Source of the DNA: Lacrimispora amygdalina
GTDB lineage: Bacteria > Bacillota > Clostridia > Lachnospirales > Lachnospiraceae
Direction of reading: 5' to 3'
Length of the DNA stretch: 64,000 nt
Assembly (NCBI RefSeq): GCF_003432035.1
Contig: NZ_QOHO01000043.1
Span: 1 to 64,000, forward strand
Shown piece after piece: positions 7,764 through 16,590 of this stretch. How positions within the stretch are numbered: the first letter of the stretch is position 1; each line of letters opens with the position of its first letter. Below the pieces are notes generated by a model. The model searched no databases. It was given only the letters and a program-made list of their open reading frames with translations, and was not told the DNA's origin. Both the position numbers and the translations under genes were made by a program.

Positions 7764-8537
7764 TTAATAGACTATGAAATCCCACAAATTCGTTGAACCA
7801 GAACAGCCACCAGCGAGAGACTCTGCTTCAATAGCATGTACTGTTGGATCTCCTCCCATAGAAATATCAAACTCGCCACTAAAATCAGCTCTGTTAATAA
7901 TAAACTGTCCGTGGAAAAGGTTATCACAATTATCTTGTGCCGTTACATCAACGTACATCTTGAGAGTCTTACTATAGGTTTCGGAATCATTTGAAATCTT
8001 CGCAGAAACAACCTCCTCGTCATAGAAAACCACAATTTCTGACCCAGCAGGAATATCACCATCAAAAAATGTAATTTCACTTGCGGCATATGCAAATTTA
8101 CCCGTAGCAGAAGCAGTTGCATCCTGTTCCAACTTTTTACCAAGAGAACCATTTGCGTTTTTCAAATACGCATACCCAATCTCTGCACCGGCTGTTCCCA
8201 CAGGAGTACCAGTCAACGTTGCCTTGTTAGAATTAACTATAGCAACCTCTGTCTTTCTTACTTTGAAGCTTCCCTGTTCAACGGATGTACCAGTCTGAGC
8301 AGCCAAGGCTCCACCAACTAATAATCCATTAGTAGCAGTAACCGTTACCGCCTTATTCTTCTTAAGAGAGCCAATCTTACGCCCACCCCGTCCAGTAATA
8401 TCAACTTTTTCCTGAGTGTTATTGATCGCCCCCTCCTGAATCTCGTCCATAATAAATTCAAGTTCACCAGCATTATTAAAACATGTAATCTGATCAATTT
8501 CAGTGATGCTTAACTTGCTTACGTCAATATCTGCCAT
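7764..8537 (-). CDS. Putative major tail tube protein
   Basis: This 257-residue beta-rich, Gly/Ala/Thr-rich protein has few charged helices, as expected for a tail tube subunit. It contains repeated strands (GYAYLKNANGSLG, ITFFDGDIPAGSEIVVFYDEE) and a Gly-rich C-terminus (AEAESLAGGCSGSTN region). AAAGGAGGATTTAAA precedes the ATG, a very strong site suiting a high-copy protein. It lies after the head-tail genes, where the tube gene is expected. Inside the gene an immunoglobulin-like insertion around residues 100-185 is possible. Confidence 0.72.
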   Translation of the reverse strand: MADIDVSKLSITEIDQITCFNNAGELEFIMDEIQEGAINNTQEKVDITGRGGRKIGSLKKNKAVTVTATNGLLVGGALAAQTGTSVEQGSFKVRKTEVAIVNSNKATLTGTPVGTAGAEIGYAYLKNANGSLGKKLEQDATASATGKFAYAASEITFFDGDIPAGSEIVVFYDEEVVSAKISNDSETYSKTLKMYVDVTAQDNCDNLFHGQFIINRADFSGEFDISMGGDPTVHAIEAESLAGGCSGSTNLWDFIVY

Positions 8538-8560
8538 TTTAAATCCTCCTTTAGTTGTAT

Positions 8561-8590
8561 AAAAATAAGACCCTATCTAAAATGGGTCTC
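8561..8590 (-). terminator. Intrinsic terminator before the tail tube gene
   Basis: The minus strand has AGACCC, a 10-nt loop, GGGTCT and then TATTTTTAT. It separates two co-directional tail genes. Confidence 0.8.
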
Positions 8591-8592
8591 TG

Positions 8593-9324
8593 CTACTTAT
8601 CATCAATCCACCACGACAAACATGACTTGTCGGTCATTTTCGAAACATCTACCGTCCCGGAGTAAACTCCTGTCATAGTTTTATCAAAGGTAATACTTTT
8701 CTGTATTTGCTTGAAACTTTGGTTAAATTTATATATTGATAAATTCATTACTTCTTCATAGTTGTATTTAAATTCTGGTCTGTTAACCAGCGCAACTATT
8801 AAGTTTTCCAAATATGGCTTGTATGGTTTCTTGGCATTGCGCTTTTGTCTCTTTCTCTCCTTTTCAAGCAAATAACGCTTTGCCTCATCATTACCTGGCT
8901 TTGACTTAATCTCTTCAATATTGTTGATTTTTCTAAGAGCGTTTACAATTTTTATGTATATAAATTCATCAATTTTATAATCTATTCCGTTTGTAGGACT
9001 ATACAAAATATTTGTATCATTGGTTTGATCCACATAAACGCCGTAATCATTTGTATTCATATCAAAAAACAACATTGATAAATCCGATTTACCATACATG
9101 GGAAAGAGAGTCATAAATAACTCGTAATTTGATATCTCGGTATAATCTATTCCCATATCATCCAACTGCACCATATACTGATATGGTGTAGCAGTAAGAG
9201 AGGAGATGATAGAATAATATGTTTGTTCATCTTCGAGAATTTCGCCAACTTTGGGTATGCGAAGTCTAAGTTTCTCCGTAATATTTATATGGTCAGATAA
9301 TAGTAAACTCTTCTTATCTTCCAT
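8593..9324 (-). CDS. Hypothetical tail/neck-region protein
   Basis: This is about 243 residues of mainly helical, charged sequence with a basic stretch (KERKRQKRNAKKPYKP, around 150) and a Trp-rich end (CLSWWIDDK). The ATG at 9324 overlaps the end of the upstream gene by 11 bases. It is placed between head-tail connectors and the tail tube. The family is not recognised. Confidence 0.55.
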   Translation of the reverse strand: MEDKKSLLLSDHINITEKLRLRIPKVGEILEDEQTYYSIISSLTATPYQYMVQLDDMGIDYTEISNYELFMTLFPMYGKSDLSMLFFDMNTNDYGVYVDQTNDTNILYSPTNGIDYKIDEFIYIKIVNALRKINNIEEIKSKPGNDEAKRYLLEKERKRQKRNAKKPYKPYLENLIVALVNRPEFKYNYEEVMNLSIYKFNQSFKQIQKSITFDKTMTGVYSGTVDVSKMTDKSCLSWWIDDK

Positions 9325-9805
9325 ATTTGGCACCATCACTGAAATCCTTCACTACAAATTTAAGCAGACGACCTTTGAATTTTTGTTGCGGATAATACGG
9401 AACATTACTTACCAAAGTAGTAGTTCCTATACCCAGAATATTTTTATCGGAGAAGATATTGTCCAACTCACAAACTGCTTTATCATACCAGAGATAAGTT
9501 CTCCCATTTTCCTCATATCTTATTGCGTCTTGATGGCAGATGATATAGAAGTATATGGTTAAATCCTTATATACATCATTCCTTGGGTCAATGGCAGCAC
9601 TAATTTCAAAGTTGATGAATTTATCGGTTTGAGTAATGGTCTCTGGAATATATTCATGAGGAAAAGACCATTTATAAGGGATAATGTCTTCCGGATATTC
9701 TTCTTCAGCTTCGCCAAGTAATTTTATCAACTCTTCTGACCTACAAATTTGATCCATAATTAGCTTACGATACTCTATTATTTCATAACTTCTTGCTTTA
9801 CCTAT
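9314..9805 (-). CDS. Putative head-tail connector / tail terminator protein, ATA start
   Basis: This is about 163 residues. The frame is open 16 codons upstream of the first ATG (9757), and those codons read GKARSYEIIEYRKLIMDQIC, which looks like the natural N-terminus of such phage proteins (short basic start, then helix). A run of nine G plus TGG lies just upstream of ATA at 9805, while the ATG at 9757 has no ribosome binding site. I therefore infer an AUA start. The C-terminal half is beta-rich (TYLWYDKAVCELDNIF, GIGTTTLVSNVPYYPQ), as in minor head-tail proteins. Confidence 0.65.
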   Translation of the reverse strand: MGKARSYEIIEYRKLIMDQICRSEELIKLLGEAEEEYPEDIIPYKWSFPHEYIPETITQTDKFINFEISAAIDPRNDVYKDLTIYFYIICHQDAIRYEENGRTYLWYDKAVCELDNIFSDKNILGIGTTTLVSNVPYYPQQKFKGRLLKFVVKDFSDGAKYGR

Positions 9806-9812
9806 ACCACCA

Positions 9813-9821
9813 CCCCCCCCC
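9813..9821 (-). repeat. Run of nine G at a gene junction
   Basis: This is an uninterrupted G9 on the minus strand in an otherwise AT-rich genome, two bases after the stop TAA of the upstream gene's ATTTTAA end. It doubles as the ribosome binding site of the AUA-started gene. Such a run is slippage-prone. Confidence 0.8.
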
Positions 9822-10832
9822 TTAAAATCCTTCTACAATAGTTATCTCAATCTCGCCAACATTTTTACCATCAACCAAAATACATAATAAAAAAGATTCT
9901 CCTATTAGAGAATCATCATCTACTTGCAATTTAATTGTATTCCCAGAAATCGTCTGAGTTATTTTATCAGCGAAATTACATTCCACATTCCACTCAAAAT
10001 CTACATCTGCAACAGCAGCTCCATCATTATCTGAAAAATTAACCAAATAAGTTCTCGAATATCCGACCTTTAAGTTGGTATTTCCGGTGATATTTGCAAA
10101 TAAATTCGCTGTTTCATCGGGTGGGTCTGGATTAGGTGGGGTAGTGATCGGTTCAAAATAGTTACACACACCATTTTTATCAGTATCACGATTATAAGAA
10201 CTATCTTGTTGTAATGTTAATTCAATCAACCCCTTGCTTCCATAATTAAAAGTAGTATTGTTTACATTTGTAACAGCGTAAGTGGTAGTGCTATATTTGT
10301 CTAAGAAAAATCTTCGCGCTTCTCTAATTAATTTTGTATTCTCATCAAATGGAAGCTTAACACGGTGCACTCCGTTTAGAGTTGTGAGAACTGAATCTTC
10401 ATCTGTCCCAATTGTATTAGTTGAATTATCAACACAAGGATATGAGAGTATGACTCCTTCTGGTGATTGAAATAGAAGAGTATAATTACATAACGTAAGT
10501 TCCCCCTGCTTATGTATTTCGCCGATATTAAATAGATTTGTACACAGCCAATATTCTTTAGTATTGTTATCAAATATAATACTACCTACTACAAGATTAC
10601 TGTCTAACAATGTTTGAATAGTAGATATGACTAAGTTTGAACTCTTTTTCCTACTAAATATTCTACAGTCTAGTTTATCGTCAGATTCCCAAAATGTTAT
10701 GTGTGGGTTAAATGATGGATCTTCATAAAATGTAGACTGTAATAATATTTTACTGTTTTTGATATTTTCATCTCTTATAGTTGAACCACTAGAATTTAGC
10801 ATTCTTTTCTTGAAAATTTCTAAAGCAGTCAA
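9822..10832 (-). CDS. Minor head-tail protein with C-terminal Ig-like domain
   Basis: This 336-residue protein starts at TTG, 11 bases after AAAGGAGG. The N-terminal 210 residues are mixed. A proline-rich linker follows (TTPPNPDPPDE, around 230), and then an Ig-like/Big-like beta domain (around 240-336: NTNLKVGYSRTYLVNFSDNDG ... GNTIKLQVDDDSLIGESFLLCIL). Such domains often decorate virion proteins and bind carbohydrate. Position suggests a head-tail connector or tail adaptor. Confidence 0.65.
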   Translation of the reverse strand: MTALEIFKKRMLNSSGSTIRDENIKNSKILLQSTFYEDPSFNPHITFWESDDKLDCRIFSRKKSSNLVISTIQTLLDSNLVVGSIIFDNNTKEYWLCTNLFNIGEIHKQGELTLCNYTLLFQSPEGVILSYPCVDNSTNTIGTDEDSVLTTLNGVHRVKLPFDENTKLIREARRFFLDKYSTTTYAVTNVNNTTFNYGSKGLIELTLQQDSSYNRDTDKNGVCNYFEPITTPPNPDPPDETANLFANITGNTNLKVGYSRTYLVNFSDNDGAAVADVDFEWNVECNFADKITQTISGNTIKLQVDDDSLIGESFLLCILVDGKNVGEIEITIVEGF

Positions 10833-10856
10833 TTACCCACACACCTCCTTTTTGTA

Positions 10857-11273
10857 TTATTTTTGTTTTCTCCACGAGTATCTTGATAACAGCGTCTCAT
10901 TTTCTTTGAGATATGTATTATGCATCAATATTAATTTATCTAAAAAATTTGCAGGAGAAAACGCATTGAAATCCTTAGAAGAAAGACTTGCCTTTAAAAC
11001 TGTAGGTACTCTAATATAATTGGAATCTATAAAAGATAAAAGTAAATAATTAGATAATATTTCTATCTCCATATCATCCAAGTCATCGTTAAATTTACCT
11101 TCTGCTTCATTTCTACTTGATAAATCTTTTTTACATGTGTGAAATGAGACAATAGCGGGTCTTAAATGTTCATGTAGCATTTCATATACTTCATTTTCTT
11201 CCATTAAAGGAATATCAAAATCCTTTAACTTTGGCAGCACACTGTCATAGATTACTGTATATAGAGTTGCCAT
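10857..11273 (-). CDS. Putative head-tail adaptor protein
   Basis: This 138-residue mostly helical protein has the start ATG at 11273 after TAGGAGGTGCTT. Size, helicity and place (second gene after the capsid) match head-tail connector proteins of the gp6/adaptor type. No diagnostic motif was seen. Confidence 0.55.
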   Translation of the reverse strand: MATLYTVIYDSVLPKLKDFDIPLMEENEVYEMLHEHLRPAIVSFHTCKKDLSSRNEAEGKFNDDLDDMEIEILSNYLLLSFIDSNYIRVPTVLKASLSSKDFNAFSPANFLDKLILMHNTYLKENETLLSRYSWRKQK

Positions 11274-11282
11274 AAGCACCTC

Positions 11283-11846
11283 CTATAAATCAAGCAAATC
11301 AAATAAATCTATATTCAACAGCCTTTCCAAACTTTTAACCACCTTGACATCAGAAATGCCCCCGCTAACTACCATGTTCTTGATTTTTGTTACAATAGTA
11401 TTCTTAATTCCTCGTGGGGGTAATGCGTCAAACTTTTCTTTGATTTCTGACATATTTTCAATAGTGTAAATTGAACCATCCATTAAATCTGCATAATTTT
11501 TATAAACAGAAACCAATCCAAATGCTTTGACAACTCTATCATCCTTTGGCTCCAACCATAAATCCTTAAAGTACGATTTATAATTTCTATTCATATCCTT
11601 TAAAGCAGAATATGTCATGACTTCTTCGTGTCCAACTGTATCCCATTCATAAAAATCATTGTTCTTAGAATCTTTGTATGAAACATGAGGAATCAATGAT
11701 ACAACGACAATTTCTTCATCGTCCTTTAGTGTTTTAGTATCAACCGTTTTCTTTTCCACAGTTACATTAGAAGATGCCACTGTAGATTCCTCTACAACAG
11801 CATCTTCGATTATTGTGGTTGCGGTCTTTTTGCTAGTATTAGCCAT
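11283..11846 (-). CDS. Head-tail region protein, hypothetical
   Basis: This 187-residue protein has a low-complexity Thr/Val/Glu N-terminus (1-45), then a globular part with Trp/Tyr-rich motifs. It directly follows the major capsid gene in transcription order. AAGAGGTGG precedes the ATG. It may be a capsid accessory or connector. Confidence 0.55.
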   Translation of the reverse strand: MANTSKKTATTIIEDAVVEESTVASSNVTVEKKTVDTKTLKDDEEIVVVSLIPHVSYKDSKNNDFYEWDTVGHEEVMTYSALKDMNRNYKSYFKDLWLEPKDDRVVKAFGLVSVYKNYADLMDGSIYTIENMSEIKEKFDALPPRGIKNTIVTKIKNMVVSGGISDVKVVKSLERLLNIDLFDLLDL

Positions 11847-11883
11847 ATTTTCTAACCACCTCTTATATTATTTTTTTTATGTA

Positions 11884-12924
11884 TTAGGCAAATGTAAATA
11901 CACCAAAATAAGGAGGAAGCAATAACCCCATTCCTAATTTTGTCTGAACCTGAATATCAACGCTCTGGTCATTATTCTTCTTTCCAGTTGTATCCATATC
12001 AGAACGAGTGTCACCAATAAATTCAAGTTTAATTGGCTTTACATCTCCACCCATAACAAATACTTTTGAATCATCAAGAGCTAATTCAAAAGTGCCAGAT
12101 TTCAACGTCTGAGGAATAACCATCAGAGTATTACCTTCCCAATCACCAATTGAACCAGTTGCTGCCTTTGCCTGTTTCTGAGAATCTGCGAACATCTTAT
12201 CAGGTACGGCATTTGCAAGTTTCCTTAATGCGCCTTTAGTACCAGCCAATGTCATAGAGCTATATCCACCGGCAGCCTGTACTAAATCTACAAGAGAACC
12301 AAGTGCTGATTCATCGTTCCCAGACTTAGAAAATTCATCGGGAACAGAGTTTGCAACATTCTGGAACTGTGCATATAATCTATCCTGGATGTACTTATTA
12401 GTAGATTTATAAATCTTGTCCATAATTTTTTCAAGACCAGTGATGCCAAGTAAGAATCTTTCCAAATCCTCGTAAACATGAATATAAATCCACTCAGAAG
12501 GAAGAGTAATCTCAGCCCCTACGTCAATAGCCTGACGATTTGTATCCCAGTGGTTACCGGCGAAACTAGCTACAGACAATAATCCACCTTCAGAATAAAA
12601 TGCAGTCATATCTCCAAGAGCTCTGTTTTTAACTTCAACAAATGCATCAATAAAAGGAGAATTTAACACATTCTCACCAATAGTGATATTTGTGATTTCC
12701 TCCATGATTTCAAAAAGCACAAGATTATTTCTTCTGTATGCCTGGTATAAAGTTTTGCCCTGAAGCATGTCTTTATTGATTTTATCTCTAAGATAATTTT
12801 CTAAATCCACTCTGGATAATTTTTCGGAATCAATATACTGAGTATAGTCCCCTCTTGCGAGATCAAGAGTTAAATCATAAATCTTTGTTTCTTCTTTAGA
12901 AAAAGTTAATTTATTTCTATTCAT
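11884..12924 (-). CDS. Major capsid protein
   Basis: This 346-residue protein has a very strong ribosome binding site (AAAGGAGGGATATTTAATT) and lies right after protease/scaffold and decoration-type genes. It begins with a helical charged segment (SKEETKIYDLTLDLARGDY), contains alternating helices and strands (YIHVYEDLERFLLGITGLEKIMDKIY), and ends in strands with a hydrophobic C-terminus (LLLPPYFGVFTFA). These features fit an HK97-fold shell protein. Assignment is from length, position and context. Confidence 0.75.
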   Translation of the reverse strand: MNRNKLTFSKEETKIYDLTLDLARGDYTQYIDSEKLSRVDLENYLRDKINKDMLQGKTLYQAYRRNNLVLFEIMEEITNITIGENVLNSPFIDAFVEVKNRALGDMTAFYSEGGLLSVASFAGNHWDTNRQAIDVGAEITLPSEWIYIHVYEDLERFLLGITGLEKIMDKIYKSTNKYIQDRLYAQFQNVANSVPDEFSKSGNDESALGSLVDLVQAAGGYSSMTLAGTKGALRKLANAVPDKMFADSQKQAKAATGSIGDWEGNTLMVIPQTLKSGTFELALDDSKVFVMGGDVKPIKLEFIGDTRSDMDTTGKKNNDQSVDIQVQTKLGMGLLLPPYFGVFTFA

Positions 12925-12954
12925 AATTAAATATCCCTCCTTTAATAATTGTAA

Positions 12955-13503
12955 TTAAGCCAGTGTCGTAACTTTGATCTCATACATATCTCTTGAATAT
13001 CCATATGTATTTGCAGCGGTTACGAGTGTTGCGCCCTGTACACGTTTTCTCATTACAGTTCCCTCGAATGCAACATCTGCGGTTGTGGTGGCAGAAGCTA
13101 CTAATTTTCCAGTAGTAGCGTCAACTGTTACATAAGCATCCTTTACAAAATTTGCTACAGAAGCGGCAGTGACACATGCTGTATTTACTAAAAATTCATC
13201 ATTTAAGGCTAGTTCTCTTACTCTAAATTTTGTTCCAGCCGGAATAACAAATTTATCTTTTCTCTGATTGGATTTATATGTAGTATCAGCAGTCCAAGCG
13301 GGCTGATCGATTACAACGGTTGTCTTACCTGCACTCAATCCTTTATGAAACACATAAGTATAATCCTCTCCATCGGCTAATTCATCAATATAACCTATCA
13401 GTCCATTTTCCAATTCCTCAGTTGTAGAAATTGCATCAAAAATTCTTTTTGCACCTTTAGTGCTTAACATATTTGAGCTTTCGAATACACCTTTAATTGC
13501 CAT
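12955..13503 (-). CDS. Putative capsid decoration / head fiber protein
   Basis: This is a 182-residue beta-rich protein with Ala/Thr/Val-rich C-terminus (DATTGKLVASATTTADVAFEG) and a strong AAGGAGGATATTGAATT site. Decoration proteins commonly sit between the protease/scaffold and capsid genes. No catalytic residues are seen. Confidence 0.6.
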   Translation of the reverse strand: MAIKGVFESSNMLSTKGAKRIFDAISTTEELENGLIGYIDELADGEDYTYVFHKGLSAGKTTVVIDQPAWTADTTYKSNQRKDKFVIPAGTKFRVRELALNDEFLVNTACVTAASVANFVKDAYVTVDATTGKLVASATTTADVAFEGTVMRKRVQGATLVTAANTYGYSRDMYEIKVTTLA

Positions 13504-13522
13504 AATTCAATATCCTCCTTAA

Positions 13523-14284
13523 TTATTTGCTTACTTTAATTGCGCCATATTTTGTCTGAACGACTCCCTCATCATTAGATGTGTAGTCAACAATATCAGC
13601 GGTTAAAGTATCATTGTTTTTCTGCTTCTTTGTAAAATTTGTATTTAAAGATTTTTGTGTAAATAAAATTGCACATTTTGCTTCAATCTGATCCAATGAT
13701 AAATTATCTTTCTCATTTTTAAGTGCCGTGTACTCATCCACTGTACTTAAATGTTCATCAAATTTCGCAAAACACTCATCCTTTTTAAGTTCAACGGCTT
13801 TCTTCTCGTTTTCGGCTTTTTCTCTTACGAAATCTTCATATTTCGGTTTAATCTCGTCGTATTCTGACTTAATAGAAGAGTAGTTAGTTTCAGCAGTTTC
13901 TTTCGCAGTTGTTAATTCGCCAATCTTTTTATCAGCGGTTTTACAGAAATCTTCCACTTCATTTGCAAAAGAAAAAGCACCATCAATTACTTGAGTGCCT
14001 TCTTCAAAATTTGTGTATTCAATTTTCTTTCTGGTTTTAGTTGTAAAATCTACCGCTGGTTTGTCTCCATTCATCGTAAATTTAAAACCGAAGTAGGTAT
14101 AATTTTCTGCTCTATCAATACAAATTACCTCATCGTTCTGTAAATCTACGGCAGAATATCTTATTCTTAAATCTCCCCAACGATCTCGATACTGTTCATG
14201 TGCAGAAACTATATTATCTATTTCGCTAAACTGTTGCATCGCAGTTAAAGAGAAATCAGTTTTTGTTTCCTCTGGTTTTGCCAT
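13523..14284 (-). CDS. Nested scaffold protein from internal start
   Basis: Inside the protease-scaffold gene, AAAGGAGGTACACAA immediately precedes an in-frame ATG at 14284. It would yield a 253-residue protein starting MAKPEETKTDF that contains the whole coiled-coil scaffold part. The upstream residues encoded by the site (NKGGTQ) look like a linker. This matches the nested-scaffold strategy known from lambda Nu3. Confidence 0.7.
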   Translation of the reverse strand: MAKPEETKTDFSLTAMQQFSEIDNIVSAHEQYRDRWGDLRIRYSAVDLQNDEVICIDRAENYTYFGFKFTMNGDKPAVDFTTKTRKKIEYTNFEEGTQVIDGAFSFANEVEDFCKTADKKIGELTTAKETAETNYSSIKSEYDEIKPKYEDFVREKAENEKKAVELKKDECFAKFDEHLSTVDEYTALKNEKDNLSLDQIEAKCAILFTQKSLNTNFTKKQKNNDTLTADIVDYTSNDEGVVQTKYGAIKVSK

Positions 14285-14989
14285 TTGTGTACCTCCTTTA
14301 TTAATGTTTTGTTTAACATAATCTGTGTAAGTCTTTAATTTATTTGACAATTCACTTTGAATGCTTTTTACAAAATCACTCATTGTAAACTGGACTTCAA
14401 TTGTGGAATTGTGCATACCTGGTTCTTGGTCATTGCCTAATATACAAGCTGCTCTAAATGAAAATTTGGTGAAATGGAATAGATTGTTTTCGTCTTCCCA
14501 CCCTTCAATAGAATCCCATAATTCCATAGAATGTGATTTAACTAAATCTCTATTGATAATTTCAGAGCTTTTATCGAACATGTTCCAAATAATTCCATCT
14601 ACAACTAAAAAAGTACGTGTTACACCATCATCACATAACCTATCCTCATAATGTGCGTTATTATCTTCGGAGCTTAATATGACACCATACGCTGAACCAG
14701 CATATTTTTTTTCAACGTTTCCGTCTTTTCTTGTGATTATGTATCTGTGATCACTAAAATCATCTTCACCCGAAGAATTTTTCTCTATAAACCCGACAAT
14801 CGGGATGTACTCAATTGTTGGGATTGCATCATCGACGACAGAGCGTTCAAAAATAGATCCGTTATAATTATCTTGCAAATGCATCATCCAGATCCTGACT
14901 TTAGTAAATCGCCCATCAGAAGTGTCCATCTCATTTAGTTTTTGAAACATAACAGGAACAGAATAGTTTTCTAGTTTTTTTATATCCAT
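13523..14989 (-). CDS. Prohead protease with fused C-terminal scaffold
   Basis: This is about 488 residues. Residues 1-215 form the protease-like domain. Candidate elements are VKSHSMELW around 163 and FTKFSFRAACILG around 184, as seen in phage prohead proteases of the XkdF/S78-like kind. A variable linker follows, and then a long charged coiled-coil region (around 340-430: KKIGELTTAKETAETNYSS) typical of scaffold. The ATG at 14989 follows GGTGGTGATAGATAAA. The fused layout with an internal start resembles lambda C/Nu3. Serine-type chemistry is inferred. Confidence 0.7.
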   Translation of the reverse strand: MDIKKLENYSVPVMFQKLNEMDTSDGRFTKVRIWMMHLQDNYNGSIFERSVVDDAIPTIEYIPIVGFIEKNSSGEDDFSDHRYIITRKDGNVEKKYAGSAYGVILSSEDNNAHYEDRLCDDGVTRTFLVVDGIIWNMFDKSSEIINRDLVKSHSMELWDSIEGWEDENNLFHFTKFSFRAACILGNDQEPGMHNSTIEVQFTMSDFVKSIQSELSNKLKTYTDYVKQNINKGGTQMAKPEETKTDFSLTAMQQFSEIDNIVSAHEQYRDRWGDLRIRYSAVDLQNDEVICIDRAENYTYFGFKFTMNGDKPAVDFTTKTRKKIEYTNFEEGTQVIDGAFSFANEVEDFCKTADKKIGELTTAKETAETNYSSIKSEYDEIKPKYEDFVREKAENEKKAVELKKDECFAKFDEHLSTVDEYTALKNEKDNLSLDQIEAKCAILFTQKSLNTNFTKKQKNNDTLTADIVDYTSNDEGVVQTKYGAIKVSK

Positions 14990-15010
14990 TTTATCTATCA
15001 CCACCTTTCA

Positions 15011-16570
15011 TTATCTTTTTGCATTTTCATCACCATTTTCTGTTTGCTCACCGGCGGTATCTAACGGCTCACCTTTTGAAGCATTTGTAGGTCTGCCTCC
15101 ACTGTCTTTACTTTGGGTATAAGAAGATGAAAGTGGTATCAAATTATTCTGAAAGTCAAATATCTTTTGCTGTAAAATAAAAGAACCATCAATCTTAGAA
15201 GGCGTCATATCTAGTGCAGCAAGCCATTTTGATATAACGGGTGCACCAAATGAACAACCAGACTGATACCGATCTATAACATCTTTTCGATTGTATATAG
15301 TGATATCCAGTAAAAAGAATGAAAATTTATAATTCAATTTATTGTGCTTGTTTAACTTGATATATCTGTTTATCCAGCGTTCAAACTGACGGTAAATACC
15401 GTATATTAAACCAGAATCATTTTCTATTGAATACCCCAACGCCGTACCACTAGAGGAGCCATTAAACATTTCATTTGAAACACCTGCCGAGTTATAGGTA
15501 TCAGTAGTAGCGTCAGCGACATTATTTCGAGTATTGCTCGAATCTTTAAAGCTAATGGCTTCTGCTTTAGAGCCTAATGTATGAATTAATCCAATGTCGT
15601 CTGACATACTTTCTTTATTTAATTCTGCAAAAACAGCCAGAGTGTCAGGTGTCAATAATGGCTTATCAACGGTACTTTCATCTATTGGAACCTGAACTAA
15701 AATTGCTTTATAATTATCTGTTCTAGCTGATTGTAATTTTAATTTTTTATAAGTGTCCAAATCAAAAATATCCCTTACTATGGAAATTAGTAACGGATAC
15801 GGATATGTTAGATGACTATTTAATTTTATACATATTTGCTTATCTGAAGGTGGGATATACCAATTAATAATATCTCCATTACGATAGTCAATATAAGCTT
15901 GCTGAATATAGTCTGGATAAGCACCTATATTTAAAGGATTAATACTTGATAAATCAAATTTGAAATTATATAGCCCGTCCTGAACCTGTCTTAATTTACA
16001 ATGACGATTATCTAATTGCTGAATAAAAAAATCTGTAGAATTCTCTAAAATAACTCCGTAAAAGACATCTTGGTAAGGGAGAACTTTCATGATTTTTGAG
16101 AACTCATGCTTCAGACTCATCTTTTCAAGTTGCGCAGCTAAAGCAAAATAACTCTTTTTCAAAGTGTCCAAGTTATAGCTATCTTTTACATCATATAAAT
16201 CAATTCCCCAATCAAAAAGAGCCATGTTACTGTAATATGTATTTAGTCTATTATAATGAGGCGAAATACGCATAAGAAAATCACTTGTAGACAATAAGAT
16301 TTGAGACGATGAATGCGGATGCTCCAAAGCCAGATTAATGTCATCTAAAGAATAATTTCCGCAGCGATATGTCTCTATTATATTGTTCAAATATAAGTCA
16401 TTTATCATGAGACGCTTAAATCCAGACCAATCAACAGGTTTGTTCCCATTCATAGATTTATTAAAGTTTGACTCGTCCCGTTCATAGATTTGCTGCGAAT
16501 TAATAGCAGAAGAGGGGAGTGGAGTAGTGAAATTCTTTGGCTTGTTTTTCGAGCCTTTTGGTCTTGGCAT
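15011..16570 (-). CDS. Portal protein
   Basis: This 519-residue protein is encoded directly downstream of the large terminase with a 20-bp gap and AAAAAGGAGGTGATACATAAAT before its ATG. Length, a basic N-terminus (PRPKGSKNKPKN), a long helical C-terminal wing region and a polar Ser/Gly/Glu tail suit a portal ring subunit. Assignment is mainly by synteny: terminase, portal, protease/scaffold, capsid. Confidence 0.75.
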   Translation of the reverse strand: MPRPKGSKNKPKNFTTPLPSSAINSQQIYERDESNFNKSMNGNKPVDWSGFKRLMINDLYLNNIIETYRCGNYSLDDINLALEHPHSSSQILLSTSDFLMRISPHYNRLNTYYSNMALFDWGIDLYDVKDSYNLDTLKKSYFALAAQLEKMSLKHEFSKIMKVLPYQDVFYGVILENSTDFFIQQLDNRHCKLRQVQDGLYNFKFDLSSINPLNIGAYPDYIQQAYIDYRNGDIINWYIPPSDKQICIKLNSHLTYPYPLLISIVRDIFDLDTYKKLKLQSARTDNYKAILVQVPIDESTVDKPLLTPDTLAVFAELNKESMSDDIGLIHTLGSKAEAISFKDSSNTRNNVADATTDTYNSAGVSNEMFNGSSSGTALGYSIENDSGLIYGIYRQFERWINRYIKLNKHNKLNYKFSFFLLDITIYNRKDVIDRYQSGCSFGAPVISKWLAALDMTPSKIDGSFILQQKIFDFQNNLIPLSSSYTQSKDSGGRPTNASKGEPLDTAGEQTENGDENAKR

Positions 16571-16590
16571 ATTTATGTATCACCTCCTTT

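Noticed and set aside
9813-9821. Programmed frameshift at the G9 tract joining the two head-tail genes
   Set aside because: The upstream gene reaches its TAA before the tract, so slippage there cannot fuse the frames.
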